The notes: generated from the letters alone by a model not told the origin. A stretch of DNA of 64,000 bases from Amylostereum areolatum (GCA_012932865.1 SAXG01000059.1:124001-188000), one strand, 5' to 3'; counted from the stretch's first letter, positions 45,081 to 56,708 are shown. Numbers and translations: made by a program.

Positions 45081-45500
45081 TGTCACGGATCGCTCCATTT
45101 CTCTCTTCGTTTGCAGACCTCGTACACGCGACATGTCACGGCACATGACTTTCCCTTGCATCACATGCTTCAATGACGTCATTGCCCGGACTTCCGAGCG
45201 GGGTTCCGCATCCTTATCTATGACATCACTGCTCCGGACCTTCGTCCTCCGCCCCATGACTCCTTTCCTATTGTTCCCCCCGCTCGCACCACTATTGCAT
45301 CGCATTGCACCATCGTTCCCACTTGTATATAAGGACAGTGTTTCTCTTCCCTTTTCCCTAGACTGTCCATCTCGCCATACGGTACTGTAGCGCACGTTGC
45401 ACTACCCTAGACCCCGGCACTCTCGAATCTATTTTCTTCTCGCTCCTCCCATCGTCGCGACTTAGGCGGTTCATCGGTCTCATAAACTGTGTTTCTGACA
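45081..45500 (+). repeat. Family B 5' LTR
   Basis: It starts TGTCACGGATCGCTCC and ends TTTCTGACA. TATATAA at 45,326-45,332 is the likely promoter. CCTCT on its left is the complement of the AGAGG next to the inverted LTR at 55,293. Confidence 0.92.
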
Positions 45501-45509
45501 CCTGGACAG

Positions 45510-46708
45510 TCTACCCCTACGCCTACCTCGCACCCCTCTCTCCATCTACCTCTGCCGTCTCTACGACGTTAAAAACTCCCACCACGGACCTCCCGAACGC
45601 ACCGGTCTTCCTCCCGTTCAACGGAAAGCCGATCACCCCCCGCAACGACGCACCACTCCCCTACCCTTGGTCCGACGCCGTCACCGTCAACTGCCTCGTC
45701 CCCGTACAGAACCTCTGCAAGAAAGATCCCTGGACCGCGCACGGCCTCAACTTCCGCATCTTCGAGTGGAGGTGGCACAAGGATCACGGTACTGTCGTCC
45801 TCGCCCTATACGTCCGGATCACTACGTGCATCAACATAGATCTCGAACGCCTTGAATTCACCCTCCACGCCCCCACCTACCACACATACCTCATCCAAGA
45901 CGCCCCCAACCCGATCCTCCAAACCAGTTTCACCTCCGTCTCCCAGTTTAACCGTCGGACCCCCGAATCCACCCCGCCACCAGTCCTCCGTCCCACCATC
46001 AAGGGTAAGACCCTTCGTCGCCGCCACCACGAACATAAGATCCGCCAGGCAGTAAAAGCCGGCTACCTCACCAAGAAACTCCTCGGCCGTCGCCCCATCG
46101 CGGCGGACTTCTTCTAGACCATCATCACGTCCTCCACAGCCCCTCGTCCCCCCACTCCGAACCTTCCCCCAGGTGTTTTTCGAGACTACTGTCCCGAAGA
46201 ATACTATATCCTCACTTCGCAGCAGACTAAGGAATCCGTACGTTGGCTGCACGACGAACCAAACCGGCAACGTCGAGACTGGTACTTCGACGACCGCGAC
46301 GAACAACCCTACGTCGAAGAATCGGATTTTGCCACCGCTGCGGACGTTCTACAGCGCTTCCTGAACCCCCCTCCGACCAACTCGCCCCCACCCCGTCAAC
46401 GTACTGTAATCGAAGTCCCAGAAGGGATCAACCACAACGACACAACTGGGAAGTGGTACGCCTATAGACGGAATAAGAACGGAGCCCCAGGACAATCAGT
46501 AGTTGAGTGGCAGCCCACTTCGTTCAGTCCCGTCCAAGATCACTGGTCGTGGCATCATAACCAGCAATTCCTCACCCCCGCCGACTTCCTTGTCGCAAAA
46601 CAAGTTGAGGACGAAGTTGAAGAAGCAGAAGAACACCGACGAGAAACCCTACGCCGCCTTGATCAAGAACTCGCCCAATCCCTCACCGTCCCCCTCCCCT
46701 TCGACAAG
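45510..46708 (+). pseudogene. Long leader frame, in frame with gag of family B
   Basis: The frame of gag extends upstream for about 400 codons with one TAG at 46,115-46,117. Text before the stop includes NAPVFLPFNGKPITPRNDAP, WTAHGLNFRIFEWRWHKDH and a basic stretch (KGKTLRRRHHEHKIRQAVKA). After it come DYCPEEYYILTSQQTKESVR, DTTGKWYAYRRNKNGAPGQS and EEHRRETLRRLDQELAQSL, running without a stop into the gag ATG. The composition is protein-like, not chance. I recognise no domain. It may be an N-terminal gag extension or a separate protein whose stop is original. Confidence 0.55.
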
Positions 46709-47734
46709 ATGTCCGACGCCGAATCCAAACCTGCCGTCTCCAAGCGGGAGATTGGCCCCAAGCCAAAGCCATTCAAAGGCGATAGACACGACACCCTTCG
46801 GTTCTCCCTCAAGCTCCGCATGTTCCTGCGCGTTAACAAGGATGTTTATGCCACAGATGACGCCAAGATGATGCTCCTCCTCAGCCTGATGGAGGACGAC
46901 ACGGCGAAAGCCTGGGCCACGCATCGCCGCATGGAACTCTTCGCCGACAAAGACGAGAAGGAAGACGCCGACACCCTCGACCCCACGCCCCCAACACTCC
47001 ACTATAGCTCCTACAAAGAGCTCTTCGAGAGGTTTGGCAAAGACTTCGTGCCCGTCGATCCGAAGATAGAGGCTCAGCGTAAGATCAACGAGCTCGCAAT
47101 GACCACCCGGGACGTCACTGACTTTATCACCGAGTTTGAGATGCTGGCAACCATGTCAGCGTACGACGACGAGGCGCTAATCCACTTTTTCAAGAAGGGA
47201 CTTCAGCGTGACCTCGGCAAGCAGGTGGCCCGGTCGTACCCGTTCCCCACCAAGCTCGCGGAGTGGAAGGAGCGCGCCCGCCGCATCAACCACCAGTGGC
47301 TCGAAGAGAACCCGGAGAGGAAGAGCAGTCAGTCCAAGGGGGCTGTTGCGCTCACCTCGAACGGTTCGACCAACGACTCCTCGTCGCGCCGAGTCGGCAC
47401 CTTCACCAACACCTCGACCCACCCTGCAAAGCTGACGGACGACGAGCGCGCAAAGATGATGCGCGAAGGCAAGTGCTTCATGTGTCGACAAGCCGGTCAC
47501 GTCTCTCGCGACTGCCCCAACCGCGACTCGAGCGCGCGACGGGTGGGCGCAGTAGAGACTGGGTCCAAGGCCCCTCCCCTGCCGACGAACACGGCTCCGT
47601 CCACTGCGAAAGCAGCTCCCGACCCATCCAAAACCATCGCGGCAATCACTCGCCAGCTGAAGGATCTGGACACGGAAGGCAAGGAGCAGGCAGTAGCGCT
47701 GTTGAAGGACATCCTGGAATCGCAGGATTTTTGA
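46709..47734 (+). CDS. gag of family B
   Basis: Capsid-nucleocapsid precursor, 341 residues. From MSDAESKPAVSKREIGPKPK the capsid part includes LRMFLRVNKDVYATDDAKMM and DFVPVDPKIEAQRKINELAM. A CCHC zinc knuckle (CFMCRQAGHVSRDC) at about 47,476 binds RNA. It ends LESQDF with TGA at 47,732. pol continues in the -1 frame from this point, and the sequence GGATTTTTGA spans the stop. No internal stop. Confidence 0.9.
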   Translation: MSDAESKPAVSKREIGPKPKPFKGDRHDTLRFSLKLRMFLRVNKDVYATDDAKMMLLLSLMEDDTAKAWATHRRMELFADKDEKEDADTLDPTPPTLHYSSYKELFERFGKDFVPVDPKIEAQRKINELAMTTRDVTDFITEFEMLATMSAYDDEALIHFFKKGLQRDLGKQVARSYPFPTKLAEWKERARRINHQWLEENPERKSSQSKGAVALTSNGSTNDSSSRRVGTFTNTSTHPAKLTDDERAKMMREGKCFMCRQAGHVSRDCPNRDSSARRVGAVETGSKAPPLPTNTAPSTAKAAPDPSKTIAAITRQLKDLDTEGKEQAVALLKDILESQDF

Positions 47735-50700
47735 AACGCCCCCCAGTCGCGTCGTCTGGTGGAGGCAAAGGACTTTTGGTATCATCGTCGAATCGTTTCG
47801 CTGTATTATCATCCATGCATACCTGTGAGCAATCGTATCCCCCGTGTTTGTATCTGTCTACTGTCACCAAGAACAGGCAAACACCATCGATCACGCTCAA
47901 AGTCAAGCTGATCGGACGAGTTACCAAAAGAGAAATCGACGCAGACGCGCTGCTTGATAGCGGCACAGAAGGAATTATCCTGAACCGAAGCTTTGTTGAA
48001 CGCAAGAAGCTCACCACAAGAAAACTAGAAAACCCGTTCCCCGTGCGTAATGTGGACGGCACCGAGAACATCATGGGCTGGGTACGCGACACAACGACCC
48101 AGCGGATCCGGATATACTCGCAAGATTCAAGGGCGTACCATGAGGAAGAAGCTGAGTTCTTCATCACCGACATCGGCGATCATGACATGATCCTTGGAAC
48201 AGACTGGCTCGATGAGCACAATCCCACCATAGACTGGCAACGAGACCGTGTTGACATGCTCCGCTGCCCTCCCTCGTGCACTCTGTCCAAACCTCCTGTG
48301 ACGAACCTCGCAACCAAGCCACGGAGACCATCATCGGTCCAATCACAGTGTAAGCTTGAAGCAGGTAAAACCCCGAGGACACCTCTCGTCGTGGACGATC
48401 CCTTCCCAGAGCCGACATATGTATCCTGGACCCCAGTCCCCACTTATGTTATTCCTGCACGCAGAGTCAAAGGTGTTCGTGTCCGCACGGTCCATCGCTC
48501 CCCTCTACCCGCACGACTCTTCACTGAAGACGACGACGAGCGGCCCATGGTATTCCGAGACTGGGAGATCAATGGACTACGCCGCGCCGGAATCCTCCCT
48601 GAAACCGATGGTCCTAATCCAGATGCAATACCCATCCGCGCGGGCTTTACAAAAGCGCAGGAGCTTGCAGAGCATTCAAAAGAGAACGCACGCCCACAAA
48701 CCTTTGAAGACTTAGTCCCCCCGCCGTACCGCGACTTTGCGCCTGTATTCGACAAGAAAACCTCCGAGCGACTTCCTGACCGACGGCCATGGGACCATGC
48801 TATCGACATGAAAGACGGCTTTGAACCCAAACCGTGCAAGATCTACCCCCTCTCACCTTCCGAGCAGATCGAACTCGACACCTTCCTCGACGACCACCTG
48901 AAGAAGGGCTATATCCGCCCTTCGAAGTCACCTCAGGCGAGTCCGTTCTTCTTTGTGAAGAAAAAGGATGGAAAGCTGCGTCCCGTACAGGACTATCGAG
49001 AATTAAACAAGGGCACTGTCAAGAATGAATACCCCTTGCCACTGATCTCTGAAATTGTCGACCGCCTCAAAGGTGCAAAGATCTTCTCCAAGATGGATGT
49101 CCGCTGGGGCTACAACAATGTCCGCATCAAGGAAGGCGACGAGTGGAAGGCTGCGTTCAAGACGAATCGCGGTCTCTTCGAACCTACGGTGATGTTTTTT
49201 GGGCTTATGAACTCCCCTGCAACATTTCAGGCAATGATGAATGAACTGTTCAAGGATCTCATCGACTCGGGCAAGGTCATCATCTACATGGACGACATCT
49301 TGGTGTTCACTCGCACCATGGACGAACACCGTGCCATAGTGCGGCAGGTTCTGCAGCGTTTGCAAGACAACGACCTCTTCCTCAAACCGGAGAAATGTGT
49401 CTTTGAGCAAGACTCTGTCGAATACCTCGGACTCATCATCTCGCACGACAAGATCGCTATGGACCCCGTCAAGGTAGCAGGTATTCAGGACTGGCCGATA
49501 CCACGAACGGTCAAAGATGTGCAATCCTTCCTCGGCTTTGGCAACTTCTACCGACGTTTCATCAAGGACTTCTCCAAGGTTGCACGACCCCTATTTGACC
49601 TGACAAAGAAGGACTGCACATGGGGCTGGTCGGCGGACTGCCAAACTGCGTTTGACGCACTGAAAGCTGCGTTTACTTCCTCCCCTGTCTTGGTCATGCC
49701 TGACCCAAAGAAGCCTTACCTCGTTGAAGTCGATGCCTCGGACTTTGCTACTGGAGGTATACTCTCGCAGAAAGGCGACGACGGTCACTGGCATCCAGTG
49801 GCGTATCTGTCCAAGGCCCTATCGGAACCGGAACGGAACTACGACATCTACGACAAGGAGCTGCTTGCGATCATCCGTGCGCTTGAAGCCTGGCGCCACT
49901 ACCTCGAAGGCGCCCCCAACACCGTCGAAATCTGGACAGATCACAAGAACCTGGAACACTTCAAGACGGCACAGAAGCTGAGCCGCCGACAGGCACGTTG
50001 GGCTCTATTCCTCACTCGATTTGACTTCTCGCTCGTTCATAAACCAGGAATTTCCCACCGCCCGGATCCAATGTCTTGACGACCCGATCACAAGGATGGT
50101 GTTGAAAACGACAACAAGGAGCGCGTCTTGCTTGACCCCAAGTACTTCCAAGTACGTGCAACAAGGCCAGGAGCAGTAACCTCCCTCGGTGATGTCGAAC
50201 TCCGACGACGTATCCGCGACTGCAAAACCAAGGACATCGAGGTCGTTCAAGCCCTGGACGCCATCTTACGAAACGGACCACGTACACTTGTCAAGAACCT
50301 TCAAGAGTGGAACTACGAAGAAGGCCTGGTCCTGTTTAGAGGAAAGGTATATGTCCCTGCGGATGACGAGTTGCGACGCGACATTGTCAAAATGTACCAT
50401 GAATCGCCCCTGGCTGGACACCCCGGTCGCTTCAAGACTTACGAGCTTGTGAGTCGTGAATATTGGTGGCCTGGCATGTCTGTCTTTGTCCGCGACTTTG
50501 TAGCAGGATGCGCAACCTGCCAGTCGACGAAGACACAGAGCAGCCGACCCCACGTCGACATGATCCCAAACGAAGTACCCGATCGACCATTTGGCGTCAT
50601 CTCCACCGACTTCATCGTCGAACTCCCCGACTGCGAAGGCTATAACGCCGTCAATGTCGTGGTCGATCGCCTCACCAAGATGGTGGTTACCACCCCATGT

Positions 50701-51897
50701 ACAACGAAGATCACCAGCGATGGCACGGCCGACATTCTCTTCGATAAGGTATACCGACACTACGGCTTAGCAGACAAGATCATCTCGGATCGTGGACCCC
50801 AATTTTCTGGACAGGTGATGCGTACACTCAACGAGAAGCTCGGGATCAAGTCCGCCCTCAGCACAGCGTATCACCCACAGACAGACGGCCAAACCAAACG
50901 CGAGAACCAGAACCTCGAGCAGTTCCTGCAAGTATTCTGCAACTACCGTCAAGACGACTGGGTGAAGTGGTTGCCCTTCTTCGAGTTTTCTCACAACTCT
51001 CGCACCCATGCAGCTACTGGAAAGTCTCCCTTTGAAGTCCTCTACGGCTTCCTCCCCAAGATGTACCCATCCGTAAACCCGTCCTCAAAGGTCCCTGCAG
51101 TTGAAGAACGCCTCCGTCAACTTGAAGAAGTCCGACAAGAGATCAAAGCCAGCCTTGCCCTCGCATCGGACTTAATGAAGCACTACAATGGTGACACGAT
51201 CAGCAAATCGACACTGTTCGCCATTGGAGACAAGGTCTGGCTCGAAGGCAAAAACCTGAAGACGACGAGGCCGAAAGCTAAGCTTGCTGCCAAATGATTT
51301 GGACCCTTCGAGATCGTTGACGTTATTAGCCCAGTGAACTACCGCCTGAAGCTGCCAAAGACGTGGAGAATCCACCCAGTCTTCCATGCTTCGCTACTCA
51401 CCGCGTACAAGGAGACAACGGCACATGGTCCAAACTATGAACAACCGCCGCCTGACCTCGTTGATGACGAAGAAGAATATGACATTGAAGACATCATCGA
51501 CTCGAAGCCGACCCGCAACAAGAAAGGCATACAATACCTTGTCAAGTGGGCAGGCTATCCTGACTCCGAGAATACCTGTCTCCCTCGCTCCTCGCTCTCG
51601 AAAGTCACCGACATGATCGATGCCTTCCACAAACGCCATCCAAACGCGCCCCGCCCTGTGCGTTCCCTCGGCATCTCCTTTGATGATTTCCTCGCATCTA
51701 CCCTTGCAGATGACATCGCGCTCCAGGCGAAAGCGCGTCTTAAAGGGGGGGTAATGTCACGGATCGCTCCATTTCTCTCTTCGTTTGCAGACCTCGTACA
51801 CGCGACGTGTCACGGCACATGGCTTTCCCTTGCATCACATGCTTCAACGACGTCATTGCCCGGACTTCCGAGTGGGGTTCCGCATCCTTATCTATGA
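47727..51897 (+). pseudogene. pol of family B with stop codons
   Basis: In the -1 frame relative to gag. Protease ALLDSGTEGIILN (about 47,949). Reverse transcriptase from SEQIELDTFLDDHLKKGYIR, with VIYMDDILVF (about 49,278) as the catalytic YxDD, and FLGFGNFYRRFIKDFS. RNase H from VEVDASDFATGGILSQKGDD. Integrase: GVISTDFIVELP and IISDRGPQFSG give the two Asp; the third acidic position, expected in QTERENQN, is Lys (codon AAA at 50,896-50,898). Chromodomain about 51,470-51,640. TGA stops at 50,077 (within PMSRRPDHK) and 51,295 (within AAKRFGPF) fit CGA-to-TGA changes. The frame runs into the 3' LTR and stops at 51,895. With two stops and the lost Glu the copy cannot make a working integrase. 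Confidence 0.88.
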
Positions 51898-52177
51898 CAT
51901 CACTGCTCCGGACCTTCGTCCTCCGCCCCATGACTCCTTTCTTATTGTTCCCCCCGCTCGCACCACTATCGCATCGCATTGCACCATCGTACCCACTTGT
52001 ATATAAGGACAGTGTTTCTCTTCCCTCTTCCCTAGACTGTCCATCTCATCATATGGTACTGTAGCGCACGTTGCACTACCCTAGACCCTGGCACTCTCGA
52101 ATCTATCGTTTCTTCTCCCTCCTCCCATCGTCGCGACTTAGGCGGTTCCATCGGTCTCATAAACTGCGTTTCTGACA
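51755..52177 (+). repeat. Family B 3' LTR
   Basis: It starts TGTCACGGATCGCTCC after a purine tract and ends TTTCTGACA. TATATAA at 52,000-52,006. It lies 47 bp upstream of the family A gag ATG and so stands where a 5' LTR of family A would be. Confidence 0.92.
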
Positions 52178-52224
52178 CAGCTCCTGTTAACCCTCTTCCC
52201 CCATTTCAACCGCCCGCAACCACC

Positions 52225-53266
52225 ATGTCTCAACCAGCCTCAACCACCCCCACCCCCTCCACCGGCGAGATAGGCGTTAAGCCTAAGCCATTCACCGGCA
52301 ATCGCAAAGAGTCGCGTCGCTTCAAAAATGCCGTCCGCATGTTCCTTAGGGCAAACAGCAAGAAATATGCAAGCGATGATGACCAGATACAGCTGATGCT
52401 TTCCCTGATGGAAGGCTCAGTCGCCGGTGTATGGGCAGAGCTGCGCCAGGAGGAGATCCTCGATGCTGAGGATAACAAGCCAGCGGGTACGACCACTCGT
52501 ACGAAGTGGCTCACCCTCAAGGAGGTCCTCGCCCAGTTCGACAAGGACTTCAAGCAGTTTGACGAGACCATCACCTCTCAGAATGCCCTTGCAGACCTCA
52601 GGCAGGGCGACCGCCCTGTGCAGCAGTACATCACCGAATTCGAGTCCCTCCTCCCACGCTCAGGATTCCAAGGCGAGTCCGTTCTCTACTTCTTCAAAGA
52701 AGGATTGAACAGTGGCCTTCGCAAGGAATGCAAGAGGACTTGGCCACTCCCTACCACTATTGACGACTGGAAGGTTCGTGCATGCGCGCTCAATGAAGCC
52801 TTTCTCCGCAACCGCCGGCTCGCATCGCCTGCAGACCGGAAGCAGAAGACCTCGTCGTCAACCACTAGCGCATGACCCTCATCCTCCACCAGCAGTGGAC
52901 CGCGCGTTGGAGCAGTCAGCACCCAAGGAGGGCGTCCAGGACGTCTCACTGATGCTGAGCGTGATTGCCTGCGCAAGGAAGGTGGTTGTTTCCTCTGTCG
53001 CCAACCAGGTCACATGCTGCGCGACTGCCCGAATAAGGAATAAGGACTCGAGCAGTGGAAGACGTGTAGGAGCGTTGGAAACTGACTCAAACTCAGGAGT
53101 ACCCTCCGCGCATGCTCCCTCGTCCCCTCAAGCGGCAACAGCCTCAAATGCGGATCCAGTCAAGGAGATGTCGGTCCTGATCAACAAGATGAAGAAGTTG
53201 GGCAAGGAGGAGCGTGAGGAGGCCGCGGCGATGTTGAAGGATCTCACTGGCGGTTTGGATTTTTAG
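52225..53266 (+). pseudogene. gag of family A, broken
   Basis: From MSQPASTTPTPSTGEIGVKP it resembles the family B gag (KPFTGNRKESRRFK, MFLRANSKKYASDDDQIQLM, QYITEFESLLPRSGFQG). A TGA at 52,873-52,875 cuts it after SSSTTSA. The same frame continues to an intact zinc knuckle, CFLCRQPGHMLRDC. A 7-bp tandem duplication (AATAAGG twice, about 53,033-53,046) then adds a TAA and shifts the frame; downstream text SSSGRRVGALE resumes in another frame to GGLDF and TAG at 53,264. pol follows in the -1 frame, as in family B. Confidence 0.85.
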
Positions 53267-55292
53267 AACGCCCCCCAGTCGCATCGTCTGTGGGTGGCAA
53301 AGGTTTTTCTATGGCATCGTCAAATCGTTTCTCTGTACTATCATCCATGCAATCCAGTGAGCATGTCCTTCCAACCTGCTTGAAATTGTCAACGGTCACG
53401 AAGAATAGGCACACGCCCTCAATATTGCTGGATGTCAAACTGATTGGACGAGTCACTGGAAGAAAAATTGACGCTGAAGCGCTGCTGGATAGCGGTGCTG
53501 AAGGCATTATCATTAACCAAAGATTTGCAGAGAAGAAAGGGCTCTCGTTAGATACCCTCGACCGCCCGTTCCCTGTCCGCAATGTAGATGGGACGGAGAA
53601 CATAATGGGATGGGTATGTCATTCGACTACCCAGCGTGTTCGCATCTACGCGCAATCCACAGAATCGTATCATGAAGAAACAGCCGAATTCTTTGTCACG
53701 GACATCGGTGATCACGACATGATCCTAGGAACTGACTGGTTGAAGGAGCATAACCCAGAAATCAACTGGGATGGAGAAGAAGTCGACATGACACGCTGCC
53801 CACCCACTTGCGTCCTACACAAACCTCTGGTCAAGAAGCTTCGCATCAAACCTGAACATCGGTCTGGGCCACAACCACCCATCAACGTCGTTGAAGCTGA
53901 CGAGGTTGAAGTCGAAGAACCTCGTGTCCACACGGTGACCAGCCACCCAAGCAACACAAAGTACGTGATCCCTGCCCGCCGTGTACAGCATGCTCGTGTT
54001 CGTTCCCCCCGCTGTACACCTTCAGGCGCAAAGTGGTTCACAGAAGATGACGACGAGCAGTCGGATGTTGTCCTGGCTTCATTGACCCAAGACGGCCTAC
54101 GTGCTGCGGGAATCGTAAAGGAAGTCACCCTTGAACAACTAGCACGAGAAGAACAGTCCAACGACCTCGCCATACGTGCCACCTTCACCAAGGCGCAACA
54201 GCTTGCGGAACAGGCGGCTGATGTCAAGACGAAAACGTTTGAAGATGTGGTCCCTGAGCAATATCGCTCATTCAAGTCGGTGTTTGACAAAGCTACGTCT
54301 GAACATCTACCTGAGCGACGTCCCTGGGACCATGCTATTGACCTGAAACCAGACTTCCAACCAAAGGCTTGCAAGGTGTATCCTTTGACCCCATCCGAGC
54401 AGCAAGAGCTGGACAGCTTCCTCGATGAACACGTCAAGAAGGGGTACATTCGCCCGTCGAGATCATCCATGGCGAGTCCCTTCTTCTTTGTCAAGAAAAA
54501 GGATGGGAAGCTTCGTCCTGTACAGGACTATCGAGCGTTGAATAAAGGCACTGTCAAGAACGAATACCCGCTCCCACTCATCTCCGAGCTTGTCGACAAA
54601 CTCAAGGGTGCCAAGGTCTTCTCTAAGATGGACGTCCGCTGGGGATACAACAATGTCCGTATCAAGGAAGGAGACGAGTGGAAGGCCGCTTTCAAAACAA
54701 ACCGCGGGCTGTACGAACCTCTGGTGATGTTCTTTGGCCTTATGAATTCCCCTGCAACATTCCAGGCAATGATGAATGAACTTTTCAAGGATCTCATCGA
54801 CGGTGGCAAGGTCGTCATTTACATGGACGACATCCTTGTCTTCACAGAGACACTCGAAGAACACCGTGAACTGATGACGCAGGTGCTGCAACGCCTGAAG
54901 GACAATGACCTCTTCCTCAAGCCAGAGAAATGTGTCTTCGAACAGGATTCTGTTGAGTACCTTGGCTTGATTATCTCGCACGACCAGATTGCTATGGACC
55001 CTGTCAAGGTAGCAGGCATTACGGAGTGGCTCACCCCTCGTAACGTCAAGGATGTCCAGTCATTCCTCGGGTTTGGAAACTTCTACCGTCGCTTCATCAA
55101 GGACTTCTCCAAGGTTGCACGCCCCCTGTTTGAACTGACCAAAAAGGACCATCCATGGAACTTGACTGCAGAGTGTCAAGGCGCCTTTGCTGCCCTCAAA
55201 GCTGCGTTCACCTCATCCCCTGTCCTGATTCTTCCTGACCCGTCGAAACTGTACTTGGTAGAAGTTGATGCCTCAGACTTCGCAACCAGAGG
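53267..55292 (+). pseudogene. Family A pol, 5' half: protease and reverse transcriptase
   Basis: Protease ALLDSGAEGIIIN (about 53,478), then FVTDIGDHDMILGTDWLKEH. Reverse transcriptase from SEQQELDSFLDEHVKKGYIR, with KDGKLRPVQDYRALNKGTVK, KMDVRWGYNNVRIKEGDEWK, VIYMDDILVF (about 54,815) and FLGFGNFYRRFIKDFS. It is uninterrupted up to YLVEVDASDFATRG at 55,292, where an inverted LTR begins. AGAGG at 55,288-55,292 is the target duplication whose partner (CCTCT) borders the 3' half at 45,076-45,080. RNase H and integrase of this copy are at 43.0-45.1 kb. Confidence 0.9.
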
Positions 55293-55712
55293 TGTTAGAA
55301 ACACAGTTTATGAGACCGATGAACCGCCTAAGTCGCGACGCTGGGAGGAGCGAGAAGAAAATAGATTCGAGAGTGCCGGGGTCTGGGGTAGTGCAACGTG
55401 CGCTACAGTACCGTATGATGAGATGGACAGTCTAGGGAAAAGGGAAGAGAAACACTGTCCTTATATACAAGTGGGAACGATGGTGCGATGTGATGCGATA
55501 GTGGTGCGAGCGGGGGGAACAATAAGAAAGGAGTCATGGGGCGGAGGACGAAGGTCCGGAGCAGTGATGTCATAGATAAGGATGCGGAACCCCACTCGGA
55601 AGTCCGGGCAATGACGTCGTTGAAGCATGTGATGCAAGGGAAAGTCATGTGCCGTGACGTGTCGCGTGTACGAGGTCTGCAAACGAAGAGAGAAATGGAG
55701 CGATCCGTGACA
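55293..55712 (-). repeat. Family B LTR, minus orientation
   Basis: It starts TGTTAGAAACACAG and ends CCGTGACA, reverse complement of the LTR at 45,081 with few differences. TTATATA at 55,461-55,467 is the inverted TATA box. To its right, TTACCCCCCCTTT is the inverted purine tract of a second family B copy. Confidence 0.92.
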
Positions 55713-56583
55713 TTACCCCCCCTTTAAGACGCGCTTTCGCCTGGAGCGCGATGTCATCTGCAAGGGTAGATGCGAGGAAATCATCAAAGGAGATGCCGAG
55801 GGAACGCACAGGGCGGGGCGCGTTTGGATGGCGTTTGTGGAAGGCATCGATCATGTCGGTGACTTTCGAGAGCGAGGAGCGAGGGAGACAGGTATTCTCG
55901 GAGTCAGGATAGCCTGCCCACTTGACAAGGTATTGTATGCCTTTCTTGTTGCGGGTCGGCTTCGAGTCGATGATGTCTTCAATGTCATATTCTTCTTCGT
56001 CATCAACGAGGTCAGGCGGCGGTTGTTCATAGTTTGGACCATGTGCCGTTGTCTCCTTGTACGCGGTGAGTAGCGAAGCATGGAAGACTGGGTGGATTCT
56101 CCACGTCTTTGGCAGCTTCAGGCGGTAGTTCACTGGGCTAATAACGTCAACGATCTCGAAGGGTCCAAATCATTTGGCAGCAAGCTTAGCTTTCGGCCTC
56201 GTCGTCTTCAGGTTTTTGCCTTCGAGCCAGACCTTGTCTCCGACGGCGAACAGTGTCGATTTGCTGATCGTGTCACCATTGTAGTGCTTCATTAAGTTGG
56301 ATGCGAGGGCAAGGCTGGCCTTGATCTCCTGTCGGACTTCTTCAAGTTGACGGAGGTGTTCTTCAACTGCAGGGACCTTTGAGGACGGGTTTACGGATGG
56401 GTACATCTTGGGGAGGAAGCCGTAGAGGACTTCAAAGGGAGACTTTCCAGTAGCTGCATGGGTGCGAGAGTTGTGAGAAAACTCGAAGAAGGGCAACCAC
56501 TTCACCCAGTCATCCTGACGGTAGTTGCAGAATACTTGCAGGAACTGCTCAAGATTCTGGTTCTCGCGTTCGGTTTGGCCGTC
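55713..56583 (-). pseudogene. Second family B copy: integrase C-terminus and chromodomain
   Basis: On the minus strand it is nearly identical to 50.9-51.75 kb, including the same in-frame TGA after KAKLAAK. It differs at single sites; the catalytic Glu codon is intact here (GQTERENQN). It covers the end of the integrase core, the tail (IHPVFHASLLTAYKETTAHG) and a chromodomain (YDIEDIIDSKPTRNKKGIQY). It is cut at 56,583 by the family C LTR inside QTDGQTE, so the rest of this copy is missing. Confidence 0.88.
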
Positions 56584-56708
56584 TGTCATGAACGGTCTAT
56601 AATTTTCTTTTTTACTTTACATTGGTCACAAACTTTAGGACTTATTGGCTTATCACCAGTCCGGCTCCACTTTGGCCCGGACCCGGTTCATCTATATCCC
56701 ACCCGGGC
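56584..56708 (+). repeat. First 125 bp of a family C LTR
   Basis: It starts TGTCATGAACGG, follows the family C LTR to CACCCGGGC, then changes abruptly into RNase H coding sequence at 56,709. The remaining 333 bp of the LTR and all of gag, protease and reverse transcriptase are missing. Confidence 0.9.

Larger units (their letters stand above)
45081..52177 (+). mobile_element. Ty3/gypsy chromovirus, family B, near full length (7.1 kb)
   Basis: Two LTRs (45,081-45,500 and 51,755-52,177, about 95% or more alike by eye) enclose a leader frame, gag, and pol in the order protease, reverse transcriptase, RNase H, integrase, chromodomain, the Ty3/gypsy order. A purine tract (AAAGGGGGGG) precedes the 3' LTR. 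Flanking 5-mers differ (CCTCT left, CAGCT right), so the two ends do not show one insertion event. Stops in pol make it non-autonomous. Confidence 0.9.
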
